NCBI RefSeq assembly: GCF_963855985.1 | Contig: NC_087092.1 | Coordinates: 6,758,001 to 6,822,000 of the forward strand | Direction: 5' to 3' | DNA length: 64,000 bases | DNA from: Ostrinia nubilalis | Lineage: Eukaryota > Arthropoda > Insecta > Lepidoptera > Crambidae | In this document: positions 44,193-56,595 of the stretch, piece after piece | How positions within the stretch are numbered: the stretch's first letter is position 1 | Layout of the letters: every line of letters begins with the position of its first letter | The notes under the pieces: model-generated | What the model was told of the DNA's origin: nothing | The model's database searches: none | What the model saw: only the letters and a program-made list of their open reading frames with translations | Translations under genes and position numbers: made by a program

Positions 44193-47100
44193 ACTACTCC
44201 CATAAATAAATAGGTAATCCTGACCCGTTAAACTTTACTAGTGACAGAGTTCATAATATACTTAAACGTGTATTCCTGGCTCGAGAAATATATATAAAAT
44301 AAAGACTATTCCCAAAATAAATTGCGGCTGAAAGTTCGCTTCTATTCTAAAAGTAAATGACAATAAGCCAATGCCAAAGTTAGAGCCGTATATTTAATTT
44401 AGGGGCGACAAAATGGTGGCGTTGTTCATATAAATCCTTTCATAAAGTGCACGGCAGCGAGCGGTGGATGTAACGTATACTGCAGAACTCGCCGCGGCGG
44501 CCGCTGCATAGGCCGGGTGATAAAGCCAGTTTAAATTGACAGAAATTATTGTCATGACGTCATAAGATATGATGACGCCATTAAGCAAAACTTCTGTTTT
44601 CTTGGGTTTCAAACATTCAATAATGGTCAGATTAGAATAGCTGACCTATCGATTTTCAGATGGTCGTTTGATTTGAACCCTCAAAACTCAATCCAAAGTC
44701 GAACACAAGATTGGAGGACCTATAGTTAGTTCAATTTCTATAATATTTGGACCAATCATAAGCTTGAGTGGAAAGTCATATTTCAGCTTCGATAATAGAG
44801 GCCTCAGATTGATCTTGATCATAAACATACTGTTTCATAACATTACCTAAACCATGATTTCGTCAATTTAGCCAACTTATTTTATCACTTACTTATCTCC
44901 ACACAGTCAGAGCTGTCAAAAACATGTCAAATATTTACTCTGACGTGTAAATAGGACTGGCTGTTCTCACCCGAGTGTGGTGAGTGGCTGCGCGTAGCAT
45001 TTTGTTACACATAATCGGATTAGGGCGAATGTCGTCTGACGTAGTGCGGGGCGCGTCTTGCACCCGCATAAAACGACTCGACCCTCACCACGATGGGACT
45101 CCTTTGAACAACTGAAAACAGTGGGAAAACCATTGGACCACATTGATACAAGTTACACCTTTCAATTCAAAAATCAGACTACAATTTCATTACAGAAATA
45201 CGAAGGAATAAAAATACGACATTTACACTTTGGGAATGTTACGATTATGCATAAGAAAACGCATCAAGTTGGAGGAACGCTGCGGGCAGACTATTACACG
45301 GATCACTTGGCTTGCTGAGCTTTGCCCTAAAGCTTCCGAGCCTTCGATCACCCCAAGCTTTCTTTCGTCCAAATATCACGACGTATTACTCGTACATACA
45401 AATCGAAACTCCCATTAAACGACATCAATCAGGCATCAATGATTAAAAAATTGCAAGATTGTAATAAAGTGCAGTAAACACTAAAATACACCACATATAC
45501 AACAATAGTGAGGTAAACGTGCTCTTAACGTAATCATGCATAGCGTGACAACGACCGTTAGGCGTCTATCTAGAAAGCATCAATGAGCGTAAGCGACTAC
45601 TCTACGGCCATGAGACAGCTTCCGGTGGTTCCCGAGAAAGATCTATTTATGCGTTATGTTCCGCGCAGATCTGATCGAGTTCTGTGTCACAGGGCATGGG
45701 CGGTACAATCGACAAAATATTTCTCTCCGGAATCACGACGGGCAGACTGTGAATAAGGAGTGCCTCACTTACCAAACTTCGGAAGATGGCAACTAAGGTG
45801 CTCCACCACAATTACCGCTTGCGTAACCCTGGGAAAAATATTTTCTCCGTGAATCTAACGTGTAAGTAATTCTTATAACAGTGTTGTTCTTAAATATAGG
45901 GCATATATCTCAACAGTTACTCCGTGAATTGCATGGGGTGTATCTTAAAACTAACATGCTTATTTTACTTTGCTATTACTCGGTGAGGAGTCGGGAGATT
46001 ACTCTAGACAGGTTGTATTTCAGTGTTACTTAAAGAAAATTGAACACTACTTGAATATAAACTCGAAAATAAAAATCTAGATACCGCTAGTCGGCTCTAT
46101 ACATAAACTCTATGAACTAAAACACAATAAATACGTAGTTACATGTTCTAACACACAATTGCATCAATTGGTAACTAATATCGTTGGTAAATACGGTAAT
46201 AGGCGGCGACATAAGTGAAGGTAAATAAGAAGTACCTACCATTACGTATAATATAAAACTACTTTAGGATAAAAAGGTATTTTACTGTTTTATTACCATG
46301 TACGAGTACGAGCTAACAATAATGTGAACGTTTGGGACCTGTAAAAGATTTTATTTTATTAATACGTTTCAGAAATCAAGTAAAATAAATACAAGAGAGC
46401 GTGTTGCAAATTCACACAGCAGTAGATAAACGTTTTGATTGATCATCCATAGATTACAGAAGATTGCTTGGAAACAGATTTAAACGTAAAACAGTTTTAT
46501 TACAAGTGATTCCCGCATTCCGCGTGACCTTGAGTACGAAAACTTCTATTGCAAAGAGCACTGACTTCTTTTACGTCAATAAATAAGAATTACGTAGTAG
46601 CACAAAGTATGAAGAAGCGAACTTTCCTGTTTTATTTTTTGTGGCGATGAAAACAACTAATGTTTTTCGTGAAAATTTCATTGCGGATAGTGTGTCAAGG
46701 GTTAACTGTATTGTTGAAAATAAACCAGTGGCTCTTAAATAATAATACATATTATAGATATCATAGAAGAAGGCGCGACGCGAGTCGCGACATTTTGTAA
46801 AATGACTGACGATGACTGATGAGACGACACAATTGAGATTGAAAACTCGACAAACATAAAGACTGCGTACACCAAAGTTTATTTTAGAAGATCGAGAGAT
46901 TATTTAGAACAAAAAGTAATTTATTTTTGACAGCCCGAAACGCTGGTGGTGTTAAAAATAATATTGTATCGTGTGTTTTAAAATAAATTACGAAACTGTA
47001 GTAAACAGGAGCGTGCAATTATTCTTGTCATATCATTGGTAGTATTAAGATCTCGACATTGTATCCTGAAATATCTTTGTTTAATTTTACATCTCTTACT

Positions 47101-49048
47101 TTTTATAACCGGCAATTATATCAAAATGCCTAGCCCCGAAATGAGCAACTATGACTGAGTCCACTTTCACAATTAAGATACATTATACCTACTTTTTCTT
47201 CTAGCTATTAAAGTCAAAAGTTGTATAATAATATAAACCTAATAAATTAACATACAAATTGACTTACTTACTTAAATGCATATGAAACCAGGTAGGTATA
47301 TTAATAATTCTCGCGATCTTCACACTAACATTAATCCCCCAAGGGATCCCAACCCACACCAACCTCTAGTATTGCAATTCAGTGGACGAACAACCAATCT
47401 GAACCATTTCTATAGATACGATTGAATCGAGGGCAGCAATTTGTACGTTCACGTTCAATTTACTCACAACATATTAATTCTCATGGCATACCTAATGCCC
47501 ACTAATTTATGCTAAGAAGGGATTTGTTAATATCATAAATACACTATCGTGGTGTTTATTGTTTACAATAATCTGTAGCGATCGAATATATTACGCATTG
47601 CAAGATAGTGTGGTCTGGATACTCCTAAGCGTATTAAGATAACCAAAGATATATAATATGCAACCGTTAATGAATTTAGATATTTTAATCATTGGCCCAA
47701 TAACTTTGGAACACAATCGGGTTGAATCTTCTTTGAACTGATTTAAGGAATAGGCGCATTCCCCGTACGTACTACAGTTGCAAATATTCTAGTAATAATT
47801 GCTGTCTAATTAGAATTATGTGCTTCGATCATTATCTTCGATACTTCAGGAATATAAAAACAAGAACATAACCAGTTTGTATAAACTGAAAAAATGTATC
47901 TGACTTTAGAGATAATGCTGAGCCTTCGTGAGACCTGCTTGAGTTATATCACACGGATGTAGGGTCTCATACAAGGTCAATTAAGGTCTGTCAGGACACG
48001 ATGAAAGCAGAAGTGTGACTGAATCTAAATCTCTTGCTAAAAGAAACATTCGCTGTCTTATTACTTTCAAAAACTTTGCTGATAACGCTTGTTGAGAAAG
48101 AACTCTACATAATCCAACTTTTTAATGCAGTGATTTTTCCCAGACTAATATTATTACTTCTGTTTTCACACATACTTACATAAATACATATAAAACGAAG
48201 AGCTGCCTTTCTTGCCCTTCATGTAGATTGAAAGATCACATAATTATGGTCTTCTGTTATTATAATTGTTTATATGTAAATAATAACGAGTTATTCAATG
48301 TGAGTATGCGGATAAAAACCTTACATCATCTCAGTAAAACATAATATTAATTTGAACTTTGCTATTCTAACGGAATCGATTTAAATAAGTAACTGTATTG
48401 GTAATTGCATTTTAATGTAAGTTTATGTTTAAATCATACATTACTTGAGGTTTTGATGCGACCAATTAGAATTTATATTCCCACGTTTATTTATAACTGT
48501 AGTCTATCTTATGGACATTAATTAAATGTTTATTTTTAACTAACACAATAACAGTCCAAAGTTATTTTTCGGTGTGAAAACAATCAACAACATCAAAACT
48601 ATATTGCATGATTTAAGTAGTTGGTAATTATCAAATTATTATTTTTTATCGTAAAAGAACTCACGTCGTGACATAATTGGCATTATAATAGAAAACATAA
48701 ATTATTCCAAAGATAACATAACGATAAAAGATTCTTATAGAAACGAATAACTCTTAAAAACTTTTTTTACCTTTGACATAAAACCGAAGGCAAATAGATC
48801 AACCAAATATGAAGTCCCGCATAAATCCGAATATTTCTTATATCCATCTGAGCTCTTATGAATTTTGCGCCGTTTTCTATTTTCATTCCACGGCGTTTCT
48901 ACGGATGAGCTACTTACTGCGTATTGGAGAGATTTCTCGTTTTGTTAAGGAAGCCAAACGTACTAATATCTCTTAACCAAAATGCGAAAATAAAGATAAT
49001 TTTTACTAAAATAGAGAATGCGACATTTTTTATATGAGAGGTGACGCC
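44193..49048. other. Long non-coding stretch with GC-rich islands
   Basis: No gene recognised over almost 5 kb. About 44430-44530 is GC-rich and includes CGCCGCGGCGGCCGCTGC, which gives a poly-alanine run on the minus strand (HPAYAAAAAASSAVY). About 44970-45110 is also GC-rich. The 86-codon frame at 45058-45318 resembles nothing I know. From 46 to 49 kb the sequence is AT-rich and featureless. Confidence 0.4.
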
Positions 49049-49051
49049 TAA

Positions 49052-49194
49052 GGGCTTGATGACGTTTTGAGACGTCCGTTTGCAGGAACGCACACGGAAA
49101 ATTTTATGACACTACATTGGAATAAAAATGTCAAAGACCAATAGTTAGTGTACGGACTAACATCCTGCTCAAAACGTCTCATTAGAAAAAGCCC
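49052..49194. mobile_element. TAA-flanked MITE, GGGCTT ends
   Basis: 143 bp between TAA triplets (49049-49051 and 49195-49197). Ends GGGCTTGATGACGTTTTGAG and, inward from the right, GGGCTTTTTCTAATGAGACG then TTTTGAG. The repeated GAGACG/CGTTTTGAG block is shuffled between the ends. Likely PIF/Harbinger-type. Non-coding. Confidence 0.75.
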
Positions 49195-49197
49195 TAA

Positions 49198-49868
49198 GAA
49201 ATATCTTTAAAAGTTTTGTAGAGTCATCAAAAATGACACGTAAACCTTTGCGAGTGTTAAAATATGAAACTTACATTCAGTTTTAACATTATCCTAAATT
49301 TGAATCAGAAATAGTTAACTGTTCAAAGCAATTGACTAAAATAATAAAACCAATAATAAAATACGACTCTACGTGCGTTTCTTGAACGTTGTACAGTCGA
49401 GAACACACCAGAGTAATATATTTTTATTGCAAAATAGTATCTATTACAAGAATACAAGATACTAGTATGTACTAGTATAGATCTGTTCTATGTATAGTTG
49501 AAAGAAACAGGTGATATTATGATTATGAACAAAATCAGCTGATGTACAAACTGAAAGCGCGTATTGCGCAACTGAAGCAACTGTGATTCTTTTTTTATAT
49601 TTCATGAGATTGGCCCTAATAACGATCTCACCTAAATATGACCACACAGATGTGTTTTATGATAGAGAGAACGAGCCTAAATGAAGTCTACGCACTTGAG
49701 TAACGTTGAAGATCGTTGAAGACGTGACCATGAAAGTTTAAAACAATATATCGTTGATGACCTTTGAGTCGTACCCCTATAAGGAGGTGCATGGTAAGTT
49801 TTCAAGTCAAATCCTAACCTATTGCTTCATACATAAAATTCACAGTTTTTAAAGCTATGAGGTATGGA
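49198..49868. other. Non-coding DNA, nothing recognised
   Basis: No supported feature. Confidence 0.5.
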
Positions 49869-50023
49869 TTGATGTTTGTTACTCCTTCACGCAAAAATGA
49901 CAGTATTTGATAAAACGTCAGAATATTAAACCTAGCTTAACAGAATAGCACATGCTATTTAATTAAAAATTCTATTTACTCTTGATCGACATTTTCGCGG
50001 ACAAAGTCGCGGGCAAAAGCTAG
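49869..50023 (+). mobile_element. Helitron/Lep1-like fragment, decayed middle
   Basis: GATTGATGTTTGTTACTCCT then TCACGCAAAAATGACAG on the left, and AAGTCGCGGGCAAAAGCTAG on the right, including the hairpin CGCG-GACAAAGT-CGCG. The central part has diverged beyond recognition. The CTAG terminus is intact at 50020-50023. Confidence 0.72.
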
Positions 50024-50900
50024 TACTGTAATCAATGAACATCAAGATGACAAGACACACATGAACGAACGTAACACGTGAAGTGACCTAAAGGCAAATC
50101 TGAATAAACTGCGAACCAAAGCGTATTGTACACAAACAGAAGTGCAGAGGAGCGGAGCGGGTGCGGTGTCCGGTGCTAGGTCGCCCTCTCATTGAGCCTC
50201 GCCAATTGACTTAATGGCTTCAAATGCAGATGATTACTGGCCCATTCATTGGAAACTAGCTGTTAGAGGCTCTGCACTCGCGATTTATACAACAGATAAA
50301 GTTAACGTTAAACACACAGTAAAATTATGTGTTTACACGCGCCCATATATTGTTACTATTAACGGTTCGATACTTCTAAACAAGTCTCATTCTGTAGCGC
50401 ATTATTGTTGGCGAGGCAAAGTAATTGACAGTTGCAGAGTTGAAAACTACAGTGTTTGCTTGAGCTACGCATCAATTTTGCAGTTGAGCACGGTGTTTTG
50501 TTTCCAAGAAATTCACATTAGGGTTTAAAATGACATGTTCGTGTAAGTAACTGGGCATGCGACTGTGATTGCTGCAAACACTATGCAATATACAGATGCA
50601 CAGCCCAAAAGTGGTTTTCAATTTCGTGCAAATAGAAGCGCTGCGTTGCGGTAATAGAATAAAAGCCGATATTCGCAGGGTGACCAAATTTTTGTGAGCC
50701 CGGCTGATCTCTGTGAGAGCGATTTATTTTTTATATTTTGAGTTACCATCCGAATCACAAAACGAAAAGTCTGACAAAGACTAGAAGACATCTTTATTTA
50801 AGATTAGGCTCCGGACACATAGCTGTGTTTCAATAATTTAGTGGACAAGACTGTAGGAGTAGAATGTTCTAAAATATGAACTTGTCTTTGTCAATTAAAT
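50024..50900. other. Non-coding DNA, GC-rich at 50.14-50.28 kb
   Basis: A 104-codon plus-strand frame at 50214-50528 begins in a less AT-rich block. It has no recognised motif and no splice or promoter support, so I leave it as unproven. Confidence 0.35.
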
Positions 50901-50919
50901 CTTCTTTCTGTTTTCACAG

Positions 50920-50982
50920 GTCTGGGAGAAAGACATCTGGCAAATAGTGAACAGTAACCAGAAACATTTAGAGAGCTTATAG
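50920..50982 (+). other. Possible small terminal exon
   Basis: A strong acceptor-like tract (CTTCTTTCTGTTTTCACAG, ending 50919) precedes 20 open codons reading VWEKDIWQIVNSNQKHLESL and a TAG at 50980-50982. Just downstream another frame is open for about 40 codons (RRDNYLKIYYKLVKLALSQ near 50995-51051). Both read like protein but match nothing I know. It could be a non-coding transcript exon or chance. Confidence 0.15.
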
Positions 50983-51465
50983 GGAGCCTTAGAAGAGATA
51001 ACTATCTGAAAATTTACTACAAACTGGTGAAACTGGCCCTTAGTCAGACAGACGAAGCGTCTAAGCATTTGTCAAGTACCTAGCAGACACGTTAAAAAGG
51101 GCGAGGGAAGCCCAAGGGCGCAGGAAAAGGGCGCCGTTGCAATATAAAGGGTGCAGTACAAATGGCTACCGTTTTTAAATCCACATTTCAACGAAAATCT
51201 ATTCATATGCATGTCGAGCTTATGAATTACTTAAGCTTACCTTCTTCAAAACTGGTACAAATCGTTTAGGTGAAATGATGAATCAGGTTTCATGTAATTT
51301 AAATTTGTGTTAACGATAAAACTATATTCGTGCGTTGCTTTTTTAAAAAATCTGCGGCACCTGTTTCAAACTAATACTAGACGATTTCTAGATTACACCA
51401 CTTTCAACATAAACAAGTAGGTAAGTACCTACTGATAACTCCACTAACATGACTATTAAAATCAA

Positions 51466-51497
51466 ATACATGAAACAAATGAGCATCAGCAATGCTC
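51466..51497 (+). repeat. 32-bp direct repeat with hairpin, copy 1
   Basis: ATACATGAAACAAATG followed by the hairpin GAGCAT-CAGCA-ATGCTC. Partner at 51535-51566, 69 bp away, with 29 of 32 positions identical. Confidence 0.82.
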
Positions 51498-51534
51498 TAA
51501 CAATGCCACCACTGTTATTCCTAATTTCAAACAG

Positions 51535-51566
51535 ATACATAAAACAAATGAACATCAGCAATGTTC
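51535..51566 (+). repeat. 32-bp direct repeat with hairpin, copy 2
   Basis: ATACATAAAACAAATG followed by GAACAT-CAGCA-ATGTTC. Two of the three differences from copy 1 are at the paired stem positions (G-C replaced by A-T), so the stem is kept. Confidence 0.82.
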
Positions 51567-52838
51567 GCAATGCAATTTTATCAATGAAGATAATCGACTG
51601 TCATTTGTCTTTCGCAATATCTATCCAGGTTCAGTTCGTTGTGTCCACAGCTTTAGAGATATCTGCCAGATCCCGTTAGGACTGTAGCTGTCACTTGATG
51701 AGCAGTTGTCTCCAGCCACGCGAGACAAGTAAAACGAAGGAAACGACATAGAAAATACAGACAGAGAAATTACTACAATAACAAATTAGCGTTCAGTGTA
51801 TATCGCAATTAATGTAGACAGTACTGTGTGACATGACATTATTTGTCAAAAAATGCCTGCTGTTTCATTTTTGGAAATCTATTTTTAGATAGAATAGCAA
51901 TTTTGACAGTCTCTTCTTCTTCGAATACCTTCAGTTTACCTGTAGAGCAGACATTTTATAAGTAGGCTTTACGATGAAATGAAAATTAATGAAGTCACTT
52001 CAACTTTCGTATTTCAGTTTATAAATAGGTACTAGAAGCAAAAAACAATTGGCGTTATTGTAGATAAAAAATTGTTGAAATTTCAAACTTCACGTACAAA
52101 GTTACTTCTTCAGTAGGTTTTTGATATTACAATAAATTAAGATAAAGAGCATACCTAGTCCCATTAACTGAATACGTATTGTAAATATGACCTCTTTTCA
52201 ATTGTTTTGGAGGAAAAATCCTTTCAATTCGGGAAGCGTAAACTTTGACTTTCCATTCAAAGGAAAGTTATCACTCTGCTGTAATTGTCATAATGAAGTC
52301 CCGGCAATAAAATTCAATACGACTCTACCAAGGCCGTTACAAACAAACGTCGACAACAGAATACTGTTTAAACTCACTAATGATCGAGCATTTGTTGTTA
52401 ATTACTGTTTATGACATAATTTTATTAGGACGGGTGTGCAATAAAATTCAATGTACCATTAAAAGCGGGACCAATGATTTACGTGGTAAGTTTCGCCGTA
52501 AGCGAGATTTACGGTGTCACACCAACCAACAGCTATTTTTGAAGCGCTTCGACTCTTCGCACTTTAATTATAGCGCACAATATAACAAAATATTGTTTCT
52601 GTTTGCGCTTCAAATTATGTACGGCCTATTGCAGCGCAGTATAATGTAGCGAGGAGCTAAAACATTGCAGTGATGTTATTGTGGATTGTAGTCACGAACT
52701 ATTTGACTCCGACTGTACAAGTGTCATTGTCGGATACGAGGATATCTATAAGTCCTGGTTAAATTGTCAAGCCCTATGTATAAAATATTTATCAGAGTCT
52801 TTAATTTCCTTAATCTGTCATTTTAAATAATTTTGGGT
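51567..52838. other. Non-coding DNA
   Basis: The phrase AATAAAATTCAAT occurs twice (about 52307 and 52440). CGAACTATTTGACTCCGACT at about 52695 recurs in near-identical form at 57753. No gene is supported. Confidence 0.4.
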
Positions 52839-52848
52839 AAATCCGAAT

Positions 52849-52988
52849 GGTGGACCGACGATCTCGTAAAGGTCGCGGGAAGAGCCTGGATGCGGGCAGC
52901 GCAGGACCGTGCATTGTGGAAAACCTTGGAGGAGGCCTTTATCCAGCAGTGGACGTCATTTGGCTGAAACGAACGAACGAACGAACGA
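52849..52988 (+). mobile_element. RTE 3'-end insertion, 140 bp, perfect TSD
   Basis: A plus-strand insertion flanked by the exact 10-bp duplication AAATCCGAAT (52839-52848 and 52989-52998). It carries the last 38 codons of the reverse-transcriptase frame (WTDDLVKVAGRAWMRAA ... QQWTSFG) from 52851 to the TGA at 52965-52967. A (GAAC)n/(AACG)n tail of about 20 bp follows. The frame is intact and close to the longer copy at 3.3-4.0 kb, so it is young. Confidence 0.95.
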
Positions 52989-53289
52989 AAATCCGAATAA
53001 CTAGGGGAAAAAACACTATTAAATCATAATACCTACATTATGCTTAAAAAAGCTATTTATTCCAATAATTCCGCCTATTTGTGCTATTCTGAATTTATTA
53101 ATTGTAATATTGATTACCTTATCATTTTACTAGTTTCAAAAATTTTATTCAGACAAATTCATTTCCTATATTGTAATATTTAATTATTTTTTCCTGCTCT
53201 CATTTCATGGGGCATACCAATTTACGTGAATTTGATTCCAATTATTTTTCCTTTAAACTTCATTAATTTACTAGAGTTGATAAACCGAT

Positions 53290-53341
53290 GCCTACAAAAT
53301 TACAAGGGTTACCATCAAACTCTGGTCAGAATTATGGTTAT
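53290..53341 (+). repeat. Diverged direct repeat a, copy 1
   Basis: GCCTACAAAATTACAAGGGT ... CATCAAACTCTGGTCAGAA, similar to 53696-53736 about 406 bp downstream. Confidence 0.6.
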
Positions 53342-53517
53342 TCTTTCCTAAATCTCCAGATAAACTAAAGAGAGTCGCACTTCTGCAGCAAATACTAATT
53401 GACCTGAGGATGATTTGGTTCTTCAGAAAAATGTCTCTACATTCAACAAAACCACATTAATTTAGCAATTTTCGTCAACGAATTCAAAAAGTCTCAAAGT
53501 AAAATTGAATAAGCGTG

Positions 53518-53618
53518 TCACTGCATTGAGCGATCGATTTGTCGTCTAAAAATATATCACCTGAAGAGCCAGTCGATTGTCGTGCAATTTTAATTGCCTT
53601 TTGCTTGTCAAGTAATGT
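53518..53618 (+). repeat. Diverged direct repeat b, copy 1
   Basis: GAGCGATCGATTTGTCGTCT, AAAAATATA, CCAGTCGATTGTCG and TGCAATTTTAATTGCCTTTT, in the same order as at 55950-56042. About 2.4 kb separates the copies. Confidence 0.75.
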
Positions 53619-53695
53619 AGGTGCTTCGAAGAATTGTCTAATGATAGTTATTTTCCGTTTAAATTCTTTAGCCAGAGAGCGTCTCTAGAAGTGAT

Positions 53696-53736
53696 CCCTA
53701 CAAAACACAAGGATTGGCACCAAACCCCGGTCAGAA
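53696..53736 (+). repeat. Diverged direct repeat a, copy 2
   Basis: CCCTACAAAACACAAGGATT ... CACCAAACCCCGGTCAGAA. Partner of 53290-53341. Confidence 0.6.
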
Positions 53737-54324
53737 ATGTCAGCGCAGAGTGAATGGACTTGACTTGTTGTTTATTTATTCCTGCATACGTCCGCATGCT
53801 AGTGCCAACTGTGCAAAAGATTAGAAAAAACCTAATACAATGAAGTCATTAGTCAATCCTATTCACAGCAAGTACAATATAGGCAATAACTTTTGCAAAA
53901 GCTATGTTATGACCGCATAGGATGGCGAACTGCGGTCATTCGAAAATAGATTTTAATCCGGCTTAATATAAATGCAATTCAAATGGCACAGCGTTAGTTT
54001 ACGCTCAGTATTAGCGACTAGTGAAGGTTTGGACATTGAGTGGCTAGCGCGAGATTTGTAACCGCTCATCTGGATAAATCTTGAATATTTGACATACATT
54101 TCCAACCGAAAACTATGTTAATGGAAAACGTAAATAATATTTCGTGTCTATTCAATAAACATCAAATAATATGTAGGTACACATTTGTACTTGATAAGTA
54201 AATAAAAAACATTTTGCAACAGCAAAACAAATACTTGGTAGTTGACCTCAACTAAAATTGTTCTCAACACACCAAAAACTAAACAGATCAAGATCTATTT
54301 CTATGAACTTCAATTCATAGAACC

Positions 54325-54433
54325 CCATGACTCAGGTACAAATGATGCTCATCACAAAAACATTTGCCCTTTGCGGGAGTCCAACCCGCGACAGCTGGAT
54401 GGTAGCAACCAACCACTAGCTGACGTAGATGCC
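54325..54433 (-). mobile_element. tRNA-derived SINE
   Basis: Read on the minus strand: an A-box-like segment (CGTCAGCTAGTGGTTGG), a B-box-like segment (GCGGGTTGGACTCCCGC), then the body AAGGGCAAATGTTTTTGTGA, TGAGCATCATTTGTACCTGA and GTCATGGG. This head-and-body order matches a SINE family common in moths. It is diverged at promoter positions and is not a working tRNA. Confidence 0.8.
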
Positions 54434-54461
54434 AAAAAACAACGTTAGTGACGAATAAAAA

Positions 54462-54792
54462 CGCCCTGTTGAAATAATCATTCAGTATCCTGTAAATATT
54501 TGGTATACATGGTGTGTAAAAAGGGAGCGCTGTGAAACATTTATTACCTTTTAGTGTGGAAGTAACACCAAATTATCGTAAAAAGTTCTGAGTTTATCTA
54601 CACGTAAAGAATTGAATCCATATATGTTGCTCACAAAGCAAAAGGTTGTGCATGTGTATAATATTTTCTGATTAACCTTCGTGGTCAAGCTAATGGCGCT
54701 CAATTCAAAAGTCCCCAGTTCAATTTCCAGCTGGGACAGCTGACTAAATTGGTCAGAAAGAAAAAGAAGTCAAGCTTCAACCTGATTGTCAG
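54462..54792 (+). repeat. ~330-bp direct duplication, copy 1
   Basis: Aligns block by block with 56628-56960: AATCATTCAGTATCCTGTA, AAAAGGGAGCG, GTGAAACATTTATTACCTTT, AAAGTTCTGAGTTTA, TTGCTCACA, CAAAAGTCCCCAGTTCA, GCTGGGACA. The segment near 54680-54745 (CGTGGTCAAGC ... CCCAGTTCAATTTCC) has a weak tRNA-like look, so a SINE-containing element is possible. Confidence 0.8.
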
Positions 54793-55949
54793 ATTAAGAA
54801 ATACAATTCCATACCTTTGCCTTCATGGTCCGATTGAGCTACATCGGACGCCTAAGGTGGCTCAGGAAGTCTGATATCAAAATTGTGACTATTTGTAACA
54901 ACACACACAGTGAAAAACATGACCATCTAATCACGTCTTTTCAAAGACTGCTCCGATTTATGTCACACCCTGTATGTCGAGCGCTTTTGAGGTGGCCGAT
55001 CAATTAATCAAAATGGTATTCCCATCTAGTCGCCTGTCACATTTGCTCATCTCATTATGTGAGCTGGTCTACATATACGTCTTTTTGCTAACACGTGCGC
55101 TATAAGCGAACGGCCCTTGTTTTTTTAGGGTGTTAATGAAATAATGTTATTAAAATAGTCCTACCGTAACCGTTTCTATCGTATCGTCTTGATGAAGGTC
55201 TCAAAATTAACATTAGTGAAGTAAGCTTATAATATTGATCACTTATCAAAACAATCAATTGGTTTGGAAGTGAATCTATTGTTTTGCTAGTATAGTATTC
55301 CTTGAAATTAGTCATTGAGCTTATTCAAAAAGCTCCATTACATTTTGATATTGAGGTTACCTCCACTTTGCCATAGAGAGGTGATAGCAATAAATATGGA
55401 ACCACCTGAAAGATGGTTTTATTCTCCAAAAGAATGTATCTACATTCCGCAATAGCAAACTCAATAAATGTGCGCTAATTGTGATGAAATCGAGCATCAC
55501 AGACATTCAGAAACACATAATATAAGAACACTGTAATTGTACCTATTGGTTTCAAAAACTTGGAAAATTTGTAAAGAAGAAAATTATGTTAAGGCCTTAG
55601 AAATACATAATTCTGACGAAAGTACCTTTAGTGTTAATCATAAATCGTGACCATAATTCATTTGCCAGATTACGGTTACAAATGGATATAATTGGATATA
55701 TTAATAACGTTTTGACATGTTCTTATAAACTTACTTACTTTCACATGGCAGTCATGGCAAGATACACTGTAATTAAATTGATTATGTACTAACATCTAAT
55801 GGACGTGTATTTATGTCAAATAAAAATTTGGATTTAAAAAGAGAAGTTTCCAATATATTCGATATGAGTTTTGAGAAAATTATAAAGTAAAACGATTAAT
55901 ATCTGAATTTCACAAAAAATAAGTCACCAATAAAACTGAAAGTCCTGTC
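54793..55949. other. Non-coding DNA, nothing recognised
   Basis: No supported feature. Confidence 0.45.
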
Positions 55950-56042
55950 GCTGAAATTCAGCGATCGATTTATCGTCTAAAAATATACCGAAGGGCCGGT
56001 CGACTATTGCCTTGCAATTTTAATTGACTTTTCTATGTAATG
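55950..56042 (+). repeat. Diverged direct repeat b, copy 2
   Basis: CAGCGATCGATTTATCGTCT, AAAAATATA, CCGGTCGACTATTGCC and TGCAATTTTAATTGACTTTT. Partner of 53518-53618. Confidence 0.75.
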
Positions 56043-56595
56043 TCCTTCCAAGAAATCCATGAAGTGATAATTATATCGACTACGTAATCAAACTCAATAA
56101 TGCATCGCCCACGGTCTTGACGTTAGTTAACATCAATTATAGGGATAACAGATAATTAGGTCAAGAATTTATAAACATATCACATATTTATTATTCCAAC
56201 TCGTCCCAAAGTAATACCTAGTCAACATCATAAAGATTTATACACGAAGACGAAAGCGCTTTAACTTCAAAAATTGCTACGATTTTGACATACAAAATTA
56301 CACAAAAAACGCTACGATAGCTGCCATCAAATAGTATTAAGAGCTAATAAAAGTTGATAAGACAAATAAAAACATATTGAATTACCAATTGGACAGATAC
56401 TTTGAATAATAAAACCAGTCATTGCAAGTAAAGGTCAAGCAAGACTAATTGCGATAAACTAACGATGGTTTTAGCCTAGAGCTGCTCTATCTGTGGTGCA
56501 TTAGTGCACAGGCTATCGCAGGCCAGCAGAGCAGTTCTTGCATAGCGCAAAGGTCGCGCGCGCAATCGGAAAGTTAGGGTGGATCTACACCGTTT

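Noticed and set aside
44440..44560. Poly-alanine stretch (HPAYAAAAAASSAVY) as part of a homeodomain-type protein, and CAGTATACGT as part of a Hox-cluster microRNA
   Set aside because: The frame lacks any homeodomain and no microRNA hairpin with the full mature sequence is present. The ten-base match alone is not evidence.
54354..54433. Functional tRNA gene on the minus strand
   Set aside because: The A and B boxes are present but the acceptor and anticodon stems cannot be closed, and a SINE body follows directly.
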